From contig CM042688.1 in assembly GCA_023614405.1 (NCBI GenBank), forward strand, positions 446,266,028 through 446,330,027: a stretch of 64,000 nt of DNA, written 5' to 3'. Of the stretch, positions 34,961 through 47,039 are shown piece by piece (position 1 is the stretch's first letter; each line of letters begins with the position of its first letter). The DNA is from Avena insularis (taxonomy: Eukaryota > Streptophyta > Magnoliopsida > Poales > Poaceae). The notes beneath the pieces are model-generated. The model was not told the DNA's origin. It did no database searches and was given only the letters and a program-made list of their open reading frames with translations. Both the position numbers and the translations under genes were made by a program.

Positions 34961-37900
34961 TGTAACACCCTCGAATCGGCCCTATGCAAGTTTTAGCGCT
35001 TTCCGCCAAACCCACATAGAAAAGATTCAAGGACGCCCACCAGGCACTTTCGTGCGGGTGGAAAACGAAGTAATATCATTACACAATAGTCCACGATGGA
35101 ACCCACGGAACAGATATATATATACAGCAATGACTCACTGAGTCAAGAATACAGATATACAGTTCAAAGATCCAAATCACCTTGAAATCGATACAACATC
35201 CGAGTATGGATAAGAAGCAAATTGAGCTAAGAGCCCTGAAGAATAACCAATGGCATCCATAACCCTGCCCAGGCCAAGCCGGAAGGGTAACCCTTCTAAC
35301 GACGTCGATCTCAAACCTGCTAAAACAAAAGGGGTGCCGGCAAAGGGCAAAGGAAAAGGAGGAGCGTCAGTACTGAGGCCAGTACACGGCAAGGCTAGAA
35401 TTCAGCGGCTCTCGCCTACATAGGTATGGTGGACTGAAGCGGCAGCGAAGCATGCACTAAACAACTTATAGAGACTCGATAAACTGTCGGCTATTAGAGA
35501 GGGATAAGAAAGACCTATTCAGAACCAAACTTATACTAACACCAATCATACCCATCCTGGTATTCCCCCTCGAGAACAAACGAGGAAGTCAAACCGAGGA
35601 ACTCGCACAGTTGGCAGTGTTATTCATTCCATTATAGTTGTAGCACTTACTAGTCAGATATAGATAACACGAGTCATCCTGATAGCATAAGTAGTGGGCA
35701 GTTTTAGTTAACCATTAAGTTGTAGTTGCAGTACTTACTAGTTAGATACCACTAGCATGTGACATCCCAAACCCAGCAGTTGTTGGCACTTTTATTTCAT
35801 TCCATTGGAGTTACGATACTTACTAGGCAGGTATAACATGACACGATACAACCCAGTTCCACCAGTTGTGGGCACTTTTATTATCCATTCCATGATAGTG
35901 AAGCTGATTACTAGTCACATATTAAGTCAAATTTATAGCACTACTTTAGTTATGCTTGTGTATGATCGAGATACTGTGCTCCAAGTCGTCCATAACCGCG
36001 GACACGTCTTTCAGAAAGATTTACCCTGTAGGGGTGCACAAATAGCAACACACACACGATCAACCTCGGAAAAACCAAATCAAAACCCAACGAGGCTTTC
36101 ACGACAAAGCAATCACAGGATTCATAAAATATTTCAGGGGGCCACCCCACTAAGCTACCCGCAACGAAGTTGGCCGGCTCCGAGACGGACCCAGGGTTTG
36201 TGACAATGGTTGTAAACGACTGGGAACCCGAAAGTGTGACTGGGCTTGTCGATACCGCGAAGACATTCCACGTTCCAAAACAGTACAGGTGCTCCACGCA
36301 CAATCGTAAATAAAGCAGTAAAGCATGGCATAAGTACAGGATAGTAATAAAGCCCCAAACTACTTTGTGCCCCAAGAAATAAGAAATGAATCAAGCTCTA
36401 GCTAAGAGGATTCATGGTCCCATATGCGGATAGTGCGATAGTCAAGGAACAGGTATCAAGTACTCGGGGTCCTACGGGACACAAGTGAGCGTGGAAGACC
36501 AAATAACATCTATTGCCCACCGATGCCTCTACATTAGTTATATCTAGCAATTTAATATCAAGTTGTAATCAAAGCTATGATCATCTCCACCATCAAGCAT
36601 CTCTATCATTAAGCTTGTGTCAACCTTTTATCAACGGTGGAATGACAACGACGTGAAGCAGCACCTGAGCAAGCAACTATGACTCGCAAGGCCGACTATC
36701 TATCAAACAACAGGCAATAGGATGTGTCCAAGACAATATAGAGGCTGCAAGGAATATAAAGGGTGCACGGAAACTAAAGCATCGCAACACGGATAGCAAT
36801 AGATCAATAGGAGGAAGTTAAGAATATAAATGCAAAATAGGTAGAAAGGAGGAGAATGCTCGCTTGGAAAACACTGCAGAAGATATACCGGAGAACTTGT
36901 CGATACTCGCATCAACTCATCACCCTAATCCGCGAAGAAGCAAACACTAGAAGAAACACCGGATGTAATATTTAATACTACGGCAGAAGATCCAGCATGC
37001 TTATGATATGATGCGTGGCATGGCATAGATACGGTGCAATTAGGCAATATTAAGTGGAACAGGGGTCCCGACAAATAATTATATGGTTCAAGTTATTTAG
37101 AACCCCCGCAATTTAAATGTTGTATTAACAAGGCAAAACATGGCATCGGTTCTCTACACAAATTTAAATGGAGCCAATATAAGACTAGATTTGCCCGCAT
37201 ATAGTCTCCATATATATTTTAGGTGATCAACTATTTAACCCAACCCACCAGATGACATGTATGCAAGCATGACGATTTAATATACAACAAGATATATGTC
37301 ATTATAAAAATAGGGGTCTCGGAAAGGGAATCACATTAGGGTGTTGGCGATCTTAGGGTTCACCGAGGGGGTTCGATGGGATCGGTCTTCGGGGCTTGGT
37401 CTTCGGATCTTCAGATACGAGGTCTTGGCGATCGGGATGGAGAACTTGGCGTCCGGGAATCTTCGGGTAGGAGATCGTGCCGCTCGGACTCGGAGAACTT
37501 GTTGGTTCCATGTCGGCGTACTTGGCGTTGATGTAGGTCTTGCCGAGGTCGGTCTTGGACACAGGGGTCGAACGCGGAGCACCAACCACTCGGATCATGC
37601 AAACCCACGAACAAACTTGTCACACAGAAACGATAGCTTGGACTTGTAGAAAAAGTTGCTTGAGGAGCGGAGTGCTTGCACTGTCCGCGAACATCACCTT
37701 ACAACAGGCTTTGTGGCATCAGGCAGGCATACAAAGAAAAAGGGAGCTCAGGCAGAGAACAACGAGAACCAAGACAAGCTATCAGGATCCAAATGTGGGT
37801 GCGTGACTTGCAGCAAGCGACATAGACCGACAAGCCGAGAACCTGGAGCATGGCGCGGCACCAGGACATGCGCAGGCGAGGCCGGGCGGATGGTGGCGGG

Positions 37901-39128
37901 GCCAGAGGCGGCGGCAACAGGGAGGCTAGGTCGGTGAGGGTCGGTGCCGGGGACAACGACCTCGGGGTTGTCTCGGGCAGCGGCGGCCGGAGGGGACCAT
38001 GGGCGCGGGGTCGGCAAGGTAGGCTCACGGGATCCATCTGGCGTCGAGGCTACGCGGAGAGGCACCAGAGGCGGATGGGGCCGGGCTTTCCGGAGCGAGA
38101 GCAGGACGGCCGAGCAGCAACGCTCACGTGACGAAGAGCGGGACAGGAGCGCGGGGAGGCGGCGCTCACGGAGAGGATGGTCATGGAAGATCCTGGCTAG
38201 GTCGGCTCGAGGTGGACCGCGGGCAGAGCGGCGGTTGGTCGATGGGGAGGCGCTGGCGGCGGGCGCCGAGGTTGGGGAAGATGACACCGGGGACGTGGTC
38301 AGGCACGGAGGTGCTCACGGCCAGGCGAAGGGAAGGGCGAGGGCGACCAGAGTAAGGGGCAAGGCGAGCGGCGGAGGGCCTCGCTGGCGGCCACTGCCCG
38401 ATGCGGAGAAGGCGGCAGCGCCAGGAGGATGCGGGAGCGAGGAAGGGGTCGAGGCCGGCGGGGAGATGTGTGCGTGGTATGTGGGCTTGGGGTGAGGTGG
38501 CCTTATGGGGCCGGGCACGGAAGAAGGGGAGCAGAAGGTTGTCGGGGTGGGGAGCGGTGCGGACGAGGTGTGGCGCCAGGTGGGTTGCAACGAGGGGGGC
38601 GGGAGATGGGGTTGGGTCGGTCGGGGCGGCAGGTGGGAATGGGTGCGGTGGTGTGCGTGCTAGTGCGTGTGTGTGTGTGTTTGGCGGCTGGGTGAGATTG
38701 TGCGTGCGTGCCCATGTGTTTGTTGTGCGCGTTGCGGTGCTACGCGGGTTGGGTCGCGCAGGCGATGGGGTGGGGCTAGCTGCAGGTGGCGGACGGGACT
38801 CGGGGTGAGAGGAACTGGGTAGGTTAGGTTAGATTATATTAGGGTTTGGAGGTGGCCGGCCGGGCTTTCGGGCCTGGCGGGCTGCCTCCCAAAAATAATG
38901 TAAACTTTTATTTTAATTTAAAATAGACTTTTGTAAATAGTTTTTAGACAAATAAAATACCCGGAAAAGACCAGAGTTTTGATTTGAAATTAAGACGGAG
39001 ATATTTGGAAGACAAAGATAGGCTTTTAGCAAAATACTTTCAAACAAAAAGATCCATTCTAATGTCAGGATGATGCACATAGATAAAACACCGCGATTTT
39101 CTAGTAGTGGTTTTGGCGGGATGCCAGA
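34961..39128 (-). repeat. 5' LTR (right copy) of the large-LTR element
   Basis: 4168 bp. Nearly colinear with the left LTR, with scattered substitutions and small indels. Its GC-rich block is at about 37320-38850 and contains a GTGTGTGTGTGTGT run near 38668 that is two repeats longer than in the left copy. The outer terminus reads TCTGG on the minus strand instead of TGTGG. Confidence 0.92.
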
Positions 39129-39133
39129 ATGCA
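39129..39133. repeat. target-site duplication of the large-LTR element (right)
   Basis: ATGCA, identical to 29932-29936. Confidence 0.85.
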
Positions 39134-40340
39134 TGAGTGGAACTCACACTTGCTACATGTGGAGGCTAGCAAAAGACTGGGAGCGACCAACTAAGAGAGC
39201 AATAATGGCCATAATCATGCAAAGCGACAAAACATTATTAATTAAAGCATAAAGTGATATTACAAGTCGAAAACTAAATGATCATAGAGGCTACAATGAC
39301 TTGGTATAGTCTTAACATGGTGTGAGCATGCGCCAAGTCAACCCAAATGAAGCATCAAAGGAGAATACCACAATATTATGCTTTTATATGCTAAAACAAC
39401 ACATGATTCTTTCAAGGCACATTAAGGAATCTTAATTGTTTGTAACAAGTCCTGCTACCGCAATAATCACTAAGCATAAAGTCAAAATAATATCAAGCAT
39501 GACATGATAAAGTCTAAGTCACAGTCAAAAACAAGTTCCTTTATACCACTTATAAGCATGAACTTTCCTACACTTTTCCAATCCAAATCAACTTATTTGA
39601 AACTATGTATGAATGTGGGGATCAAACCAATTTATTTAAGAAAACTAAGCAAAAGAAAACAAAAAAAAACGAAGACGCTCCAAGAACAACACAATTGTGC
39701 ATGAAACAATAAAAATGAAGTGTTTGGAAAAAACCTGGGATTTTTATTGATGAAGAAGGGGATGCCTTGGGCATCCCCAAGCTTTGACACTTGTACTTCT
39801 TGAATATTTCTTGGGGTGACACGGGTGGCATCCCCAATCTTGAACTTTTGTCCATACTTCATCTTATCACATTACTCTTTCCTACACTTCATACAAAACT
39901 TCACACAATCTTCATTAGCAACATTAGTGTATTCAAGGTAATAAATCTTTAGGTTTCCTACACTCAAGGAGAACTCAAAGAGAAAGAGATTAAGAGGCAA
40001 ATTCAAATAATGGCAGAAATCTATCAAAACAGACTAGCAGGTAAAAACCGATTTTTTCGAAGACCTTCTGTTGCTCAAATCGAAAAATGTTGAACTAACT
40101 AAAGTTGGATAACAACCTGGGGCAGAACTATTTCGGGACAGCAACTTTCCCAAGTCTTACTTATCTCTCATTAGAGGTTACTCTTGGAACGAAAACCACA
40201 CAAAAAGGATAAGGAGAGGTTATTACAGAGGCAATAACTTCCAAGACACAACAGAAGAAAAATGTATTGACTTAAATTTGGGTTATCTCCCAATAAGTGC
40301 TTTTCTTTAATGCCTTTGAACTAGGGATAAGAAGCAATAA
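39134..40340 (-). mobile_element. non-coding internal part of the Sabrina-like Gypsy
   Basis: AT-rich sequence continuing the element left of its open frame. A short perfect inverted repeat (GGGGATGCC / GGCATCCCC, 39758-39778) and a further GGCATCCCCAA copy near 39829 are visible. The frames at 39622-39862 overlap one another and are not believable. Confidence 0.5.
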
Positions 40341-40991
40341 TCAAGTATTCTCTATTAAAGAAGCATTAAGATCAATACTAGAAATATTTTCAACAAGGCA
40401 AGGTATCTCATCCAAATAAGTTCTAGAGGATCCTCTCTCAATGCTCTTGGGTTCACAATTTTCATCAAACGGGTTTTCAAGAACAATCCAATCAAAATTA
40501 TTTTCTAAGGCTTCATGTATTCCTGCAAGTTTAAAAGGTATTGGTGTCTTAATTTCCTCCACATCTTTAGGTTTGGTTTTTTCCATCTCTTCTCGCGTTC
40601 CAATAACATATACCCATGAGCCTAGCATATTAAAATGATCAAAGACTTTTCTAGCTTCCTTAACAACATCTTATAATTCTTTATTTAAAGTTTCTAGAAT
40701 AAAATCTCTCTTTTCAGTGTCCTCGATATATTTAAGTTTAAGAAACATTACTTGCATTATGGGGTTAAGGTTAACAAACCTAGATTCCAACATGTGAACT
40801 AAAGAAGCTGCAGCAATTTCATAATTTGGAGCAAGTTCTGCTAGGGATCTATCCTCAATATTCTCATGCTTGCTAACATGATTAAAGAATTCTTCAATAT
40901 TATCTTTACCAATTATAGAGCCACTACCTATTGAAAGGTCTTTCAGGGTGAAGTTAGGGATCAACATGGTGAGCAAAGAATGTGGTGACAA
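40341..40991 (-). pseudogene. unknown-function ORF of the Sabrina-like Gypsy, one in-frame stop
   Basis: A minus-strand frame starts at 40991 (MSPHSLLTMLIPNFTLKDLS), runs 106 codons to a TAA near 40672 and continues in the same frame (VVKEARKVFDHFN, GSWVYVIGTREEMEK, IPFKLAGIHEALENNFDWIV) to a stop at 40341. Without the stop it would be about 216 residues. It is acidic, with no zinc knuckle, protease or polymerase motif and no membrane segment. It lies about 200 bases downstream of the primer-binding site, where gag would be expected. It may be a gag-like or accessory protein of this element group; I do not recognise its family. Confidence 0.6.
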
Positions 40992-41170
40992 CTACAAAAA
41001 AGGACTAATTTTTTTTGTGTTTTTGATATAAATAAGCAAAGCAATACAAATATTTTTTTGTGTTTTGGATAAAGGAACAAGCAAACAAAGCAGAAATAAA
41101 CTAAGCAAAACAAAAGAAAAAGTAAAGAGATTGGTTGTTTTAGGACTCCCCTTGTGAAGATGTCCTTGAC

Positions 41171-41188
41171 TCCCCGGCAACGGCGCCC
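41171..41188 (-). promoter_or_regulatory. primer-binding site (tRNA-Asp type)
   Basis: The minus strand reads GGGCGCCGTTGCCGGGGA, one base from the standard TGGCGCCGTTGCCGGGGA used by Athila-like and Sabrina-like Gypsy elements. Confidence 0.85.
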
Positions 41189-41199
41189 TAAAAAAGGCT

Positions 41200-42748
41200 T
41201 GATGGTTCAAAATATATCGAGCTCATTGGGGAACCCCAAGAGGAAGGTATGATGAGCACAACAACAAGTTTTCCCTCAATTATGAAACCAAGGTTATCGA
41301 ACCAGTAGGAGCAAGGAAATACCTCCAAGGTGTTGTTTCCAACTTGGAATCCTGCACAACACAACCACAGAACATTGCCCCAACGTACATTGAGGTTGTC
41401 AATCTCACCAGTTTTGCTGAAAACAAAGGATTAAATGTATTGTGTGGAAGATAGTAATTGCTTGAAGAAAGTAAACAATAAACAGTAAATAATTGGTAGA
41501 TTGATCGTAAAAGAATGAACCAGGGTCCATAGTTCAGTAGAGGTGATTCTCCTTAAGATAGATGACATGTTGGGTGAACAAATTACAGTTGGGCAATTGA
41601 TAGACACCGAGAAAGCATACATGCATATACTAATCATCTTGACTCCTATGAGATTTGATTGGGCATTACAACATTATACATAGACTGTAATCCAACTACA
41701 TGTATGACTAATAATCCACCTTCAGGTTATCATCCGAACCCCTCCAGTTTTAAGTTGCAAGCAACAGATAATTGCATTAAGCAAAGTGTGTCAAGTAAAC
41801 AATACGATTGTCCGATGGGCAAAGGATTGTTGTTTTCTCCCTAGTAACTACAACACATCTAGTACCTTAGAGATTCCTGTCACTTCCCCAGACTACTAGA
41901 GGCATGAACCCACTATCGAGCATAAATACTCCCTCTTGGAGTTTCTAGCATCTACTTGGCCAAGATAGCTACTAACAACAGAAAGCATGCAACATCAAAA
42001 ATAACATAGACATGATAGAATCAATAATCAATCTGAAATAGCATCTCAATATCCATCGGATCCCCGCAAACACAACATGTAATATTACAAATAGATGATC
42101 TTGATCATGAACGGAGCTCACAAGATCTAAACATGGTAGCACAAAGGAGGAGAACCAACCATCTAGCTACTACATGGACTCGTAGTCTAGGGATGAACTA
42201 CTCACGCAACACACCGGAGGCAGTCATGGTGATGAAGAAGACCTCCAGGGTGATCTCTCCCCTCCGGTAGGGTTCCGAGAAGAGCTTCAGATCCCTCCCG
42301 ATCTAGGGATGGGGATGGCGGCGACTATAGACTCTTTTGTGGAATTTTGATTGGGTACTTAAGGTTTTCGTCCCGGGAGGATTTTATAGGGGAAGGGGCA
42401 AGGTCGATGGAGTACCAGGGGGCCACACCCCCTGGTGGCTCCCCCAGGCCGTGCCGCCAATAGGTGTGGCCGCTTTGTTGTGCCACTTTGTATCCCCTCC
42501 AGACTCCGTGTTGCTTCAGGTAAAATATTTACTTTGGCTTTTGTCCGGTCAAATTCCGAGAATATTTCCTTACTAGCTTTTTTGAAATCAAAAACAGCAG
42601 AAAACAAGCAACTGGCACTGTGGCATCTTGTTAAAGGTTAGTCCCAGAAAATGTGTAAAAATACTCCAAAGTGTGGACAAAACATAAGAATGTAGATATA
42701 AAACAAGCATGGAACATCAAAAATTATAGATACGTTTACAACGTAGCA
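41200..42748 (-). repeat. 5' LTR of the Sabrina-like Gypsy, ~1.55 kb
   Basis: On the minus strand it starts TGCTACGTTGTAAACGTATC at 42748 and ends near ATTTTGAACCATCA at 41200, followed by the primer-binding site. A CCTATAAAAT promoter box is at 42390-42381 on the minus strand. The outer end is independently supported: sequence just beyond it (ATGAGTAC..., 42749) recurs at 47040 without the LTR. Confidence 0.8.
42381..42390 (-). promoter_or_regulatory. LTR TATA box
   Basis: CCTATAAAAT on the minus strand, preceded by a CCCCTTCC stretch, in mid-LTR. Confidence 0.6.
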
Positions 42749-45700
42749 ATGAGTACCACTACTAGTGTACTACTAATATACTATTTGCTTTTTCCCTAAC
42801 AAGGACATTAGCAATTTGTACAAAAGTATGTGGCATCCACTAAGGTTCACCATATACATTGTGCAGAAAATAGAGTTTGTATCTTTAAGCCTAAGGTGCA
42901 CCTCAAGCTTGTGGGTTGCCCATAGAGAATAGAAAAATCATTTACCCTCTCTCCCTAGTTCATGTGATCGTTTTCAAAAGGTGTTCATAATTTTCATGAT
43001 GAAAAATCTTAGCTATAAGTCGAACCACTCGTCAAAACTCTATGTGGTTTCTGATATATTAATTAACTGCTCGATGGGTACCTCCAAAATCTTTTTTCAT
43101 AAAACTTGCAAAGCAACCTACAATTTATTACTTGTAGTTCAAGTTTGACCTAATTTCATTAAATTCAAGAGCAATCTATCACACTTAGTTGTATCTCAAG
43201 TTTGACCTAATTTCATTAAATTGTCAAGACGCAAAATCTTAGCAAGAAGATGAACATGTCGTCACAAATCTCTGTTGTTTCTGATAGTATATTAATTGAC
43301 CCCCCCCTCGTGCCCCCTCCGATGGGTACCTCTAAGAGCTTTTTCATAAAACTTTCAGAGCAACCTACAAGTTTACTTGTAGTAGTTCCAATTTTACCTA
43401 TTATATTTTTTCTGCATTACCTTATAATTTTATATAGTGATGATATGCCAGATGTCTATTATCTGAGTCTCACGTGCAGGGCACGTGCAATTTACTAGTA
43501 CTTGTAGTTTCAAATTTGACCTAATTTTGATAAATCGACATAAAGTCATTCTAATGGGCAGAGTTAGCTAGGAAGTTTGAAAACTCATAAAACATGGGAA
43601 TCGTTGGTACAACATGTTGGTCCAATATATATGTATGTAAACTTGGCTTTTGGCATCAGATCCAATATTCTGCGGACTTTTCTTCAGGAAAAAGAACAAC
43701 CTCGCTCGTATTCTTCACTCGGAAAATGTAGAATTGAATGTCCTTTATTGATAGTTGGAAACTCACACCGACGACATTGTTTACTACAAGAAGATGCACC
43801 GATGATCTACATGTGAAAAGGCATTTAACTCAAGAGCAATCTATGGCGTTTACTTGTAGCTAGCTCAAGTTTGACCTAATTTCGTTAAATTTTCAAGATG
43901 CAAAGTCTTAGCAAGAAGTTGAACTTATCATCAAAACTCTCGCTGGTTTCTGATATATTAATTTTGACCCCTCGATGGGTACCTCCAAAATCATTTTCGT
44001 AAATCTATCAAAGCAAAACTTACAATTTACTTGTAGATTCCAATTTGACCTAATTCCGAGATATCGACATAAAGTCATTCAAATGGACGGGGTTAGCTAG
44101 GAAGGTTGAAAACTCATAAAATATGGGAATCGCAAGTACAACATGTTGTCGATCCACAATATATATATATGTATCTATCAACTTGGCTTGTGGCATCCAC
44201 ATCCAATATTTTTTGGACTTCTCTTTACAGAAAAGAACAACTATCCTCGCTCAGCTTCACTCAGAAAATGTAGAATTGAATGTTCTTTCCTGGTAGTTGG
44301 ACACTCACACCCACGAGACTACTTACTACTAGAAAATTCACCCATCTACCTCTGAAATGACATTTAATTCAATAGATATCTATCACGCTTACTTGTAGCT
44401 CAAGTTTGACCTAATTTCGTTAAATTGTCAAGATGCAAAATCTTAGCAAGAAGTTGAACCTATCGATAAAACTCTTGTTGTTTTCCGATATATTAATTGT
44501 GACCCCTTGATGGGTACCTCCAAATTAAAAGCTTTTTCGTAAAAATTATAAAGCAAAACCTATAATTTACTTGTAGTTTCAAATTCGACCTAATTTCGAT
44601 AAATCGACTTAAAGTCATTAAAATGGGCAGAGTTAGCTAGGAAGTTTGAAAGCTCATAAAACATGGGAATTGCAAGTACAACATGCTGTCGATCGACTAT
44701 ATATGTTTGTCAACTTGGCTTGTGGCATCCACATCCAATATTCTTTGGACTTCTCTTTATGGAAAAGAACAACTAACCTCATTCGTCTTCACTTGAAAAA
44801 TGTTGAATTGAATGTTCTTTCCTAGTAGTTGGACACTCACACCCACGATAGTGCTTACTACTATAAAATGCACCGATCTACCTCTAAAAATACATTTAAT
44901 TCTAGAGCTATCTATCATGCTTACTTGTATATCAAGTTTGACCTAATTTCGTTAAATTGTCAAGATGCAGAATCTTAGAAAGAAGTTGAACCTATTGTCA
45001 AATCTCTCGGTGTTTTATGATATATTAATTGTGACCCCTCAATGGGTACCTCCAAAAGATTTTTCGTAAAACTTTCAAAGCAACCTACTATTTACTTATA
45101 GTTTCAAATTTGGCCTAACTTTGATAAATCGACATAAAGTTATTCAGTCAAATGGGCAGAGTTAGCTTGGAAGTTTGAAAACTCATAAATAAAACATGGG
45201 AATCATTTGGTACAACATGTTGGTCCACTATATATGTTGGTAATTTTGGCTTGTGGCATTCAGATCCATTATTCTTCGGACATTTCTTTACAGAAAAGAA
45301 CAACCTCATTCGTCATCACTCAAAAAATTGAAAATAATCTATTGTTCTTTCCTGATATAGTTGGAAAATCACATCGTACCGATGGCACTGTTTACTACAA
45401 GAAAATGCACCCATCTACCTCTCTGAAAAGTCATATATTTCAACAGCAATCTATCTCGCTTACTTGTAGCTCAAGTTTGACCCAATTTCATTAAATAGTG
45501 TCATGCGATGCAAAATCCTAGCAAGAAGACAAACCTGTTGTCAAAACTCTCGGTTGTTTCGCATATATTGATTGTGACACCCCCCGATTGGTACGGTACC
45601 TCCAAAAGTTTTTTCATAAAACTTTCAGAGCAACCTACAATTTAGTTATATTTCAAGTTTGACCTAATTTCGATAAATCGACATGTAGTCATTCAAGTGG

Positions 45701-46080
45701 GCAGAGTTAATTAGCTAGGGAGTTTGAAAACTCAAAAAACATATGGGAATCGTAAGTAAAACACGTTGGTCCACTTAATATGTCTGGAAGCTTGGCTTAT
45801 GGCATTGAGATTCATATTCTTCAAGCTTTCTTTACGGAAAAGAACCAACTAGTCATCACTCGGAGAAATGACAATTTTATTTCCGTATAGTTGGAAACTC
45901 ACATTGACGACATTGTTTACTACAAGAAGATGCACCCATCTACCTGCGAAAATACATTTAATTCAAGAGAAATCTATCGTGCTTACTTGTAGCTCAATTT
46001 TGACATAATTTCGTTAATCGACAAGAAGTGACTAAAGTGTGCGAAGTTAGCTAGGAAGCTTGAAAATTCCTAGTACTGAA
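42749..46080. repeat. tandem array of ~530-bp units
   Basis: After a ~200-bp leader (GTATCTTTAAGCCTAAGG block) a unit recurs head-to-tail, recognised by AAGTTTGACCTAATTTC, GATGGGTACCTCCAAA, GGGCAGAGTTAGCTAGGAAG, CTTGTGGCATCCA and GAATGTTCTTTCCT. The first marker occurs near 43200, 43868, 44403, 44935, 45475 and (decayed) 45996, spacing mostly 520-540 bases and 670 for the first. Short frames of ~70-95 codons (43577, 44143, 45207) recur once per unit, but their sequences and ends drift and they lack upstream exons, so I do not call genes. Confidence 0.85.
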
Positions 46081-47039
46081 AACTTGGGTATCATATAAAA
46101 GAAACTGTGGTCCAGTTTGTTTGATAATTGGGGCGGTTGCATTTTCTTTTAACTATGATAGGTTTCGTAGGAGTGAGGTGCTTGATAGTTAACACGGTCG
46201 ATGGAAGTACAAGTTACATCAAGGAACTCCTAAAAATTAAAAATGCACCCAAGTCCATGCATTTAGCATAAGGACCCTGAAACTGAGCAATGAAGTGTGT
46301 GTTTTGAGGTTTTTGCATATTAGCATTCATCATGCTAAATACTATCAGTATAATCTTTGTAGATGCTAAGAATGGAAAAGAAGATCCAACGGTTAGCAAT
46401 GTTTGGATTTGCCGGTCTTGATCCAACGGTCAATGTTTGAAGTTATCCGTACACTATATAGTGGTACGGTATGGTATTGTAAGAGATGAGATAAGATAAA
46501 GATAAGGTAAGAAGTACTGTGAATGGCCGATCTTTTGAGTAACCTTCCCTCCCGATGTTTGGGAAGCAAGTGAACATTTCGAAAACCAGAAAAGTTCAGA
46601 TTTTTTTGCCGCCAAGGAGCAAAGTGGTCTCCTTCCTATGTACTCATCATCCCTACTCCACACCAACATGGTTGTCGGGCACGCCAGAGACACAGAGTTG
46701 CCGTACCAAGACACATGTGTGCAGCACCACGCTGTGGACGAGGGAGAGATCAGCCAGGCCGGTGCACGAGGGGAAATGGTAGGAGAGAGGGAGGATGGAT
46801 GGTGAGAGGCAGCGAAGGAGAGAGAAAACACACAATTTGTTTTGCGTGCATAGGTCCTGAAATTTACTACTAGTAGAGTGGCCACATGAGTACCTCGTGT
46901 TAGGAACCCATCATAACTTCCTCTGACATCGAACCGCCTTCAACTCATCTTCGTTGTTGCCTCTTTTACCCTGCCTATGTTTTATTCTCTCAACATGTAC
47001 AATGCGTGGACGGAGGTGAGCATATGTCTAAGCAAAGAA
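46081..47039. other. non-repetitive spacer between two repeat blocks
   Basis: No gene is supported. A tandem AATCCAACGGT / GATCCAACGGT pair (about 46382-46430) and a GATAAGATAAAGATAAGG purine run (about 46487-46506) are visible. Minus frames at 46454-46885 have no family signature. Confidence 0.5.

Larger units (their letters stand above)
29937..39128 (-). mobile_element. non-autonomous large-LTR retrotransposon (LARD-like), 9.2 kb
   Basis: Two direct repeats of 4175 and 4168 bp flank only 849 bp of internal DNA. On the minus strand the LTR runs from TGTGGCATCCC (TCTGGCATCCC in the other copy) to GAGGGTGTTACA. Three bases beyond the right-hand LTR lies a minus-strand primer-binding site (TGGTATCAGAGCTC), which fixes the orientation. 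A perfect 5-bp target-site duplication shows it is a complete insertion. The internal region encodes no gag or pol, so it must depend on proteins from another element. Large non-autonomous derivatives with ~4-5 kb LTRs are known in Triticeae (Sukkula-type LARDs), but those have an internal domain of about 3 kb or more. The first 92 bases of the two LTRs differ at seven sites. Confidence 0.9.
29019..42748 (-). mobile_element. Athila/Sabrina-like Gypsy, interrupted and 3'-truncated
   Basis: Read on the minus strand: 5' LTR (42748-41200), primer-binding site matching tRNA-Asp (41188-41171), one open frame of unknown role (40991-40341), non-coding DNA (40340-39129), then after the inserted large-LTR element more non-coding DNA (29936-29019) up to the chromodomain Gypsy LTR. 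No reverse transcriptase or integrase is left, and no 3' LTR. The LTR start (TGCTACGTTGTAAACGTATC, a decayed form of TGATACGTCTCCAACGTATC) and the PBS are those I associate with the Sabrina/WHAM group of Triticeae Gypsy elements. Confidence 0.75.

Noticed and set aside
46454..46885. Minus frame of 143 codons as a gene
   Set aside because: No recognisable domain, no splice context and unlike neighbouring sequence copies; a chance open frame is simpler.
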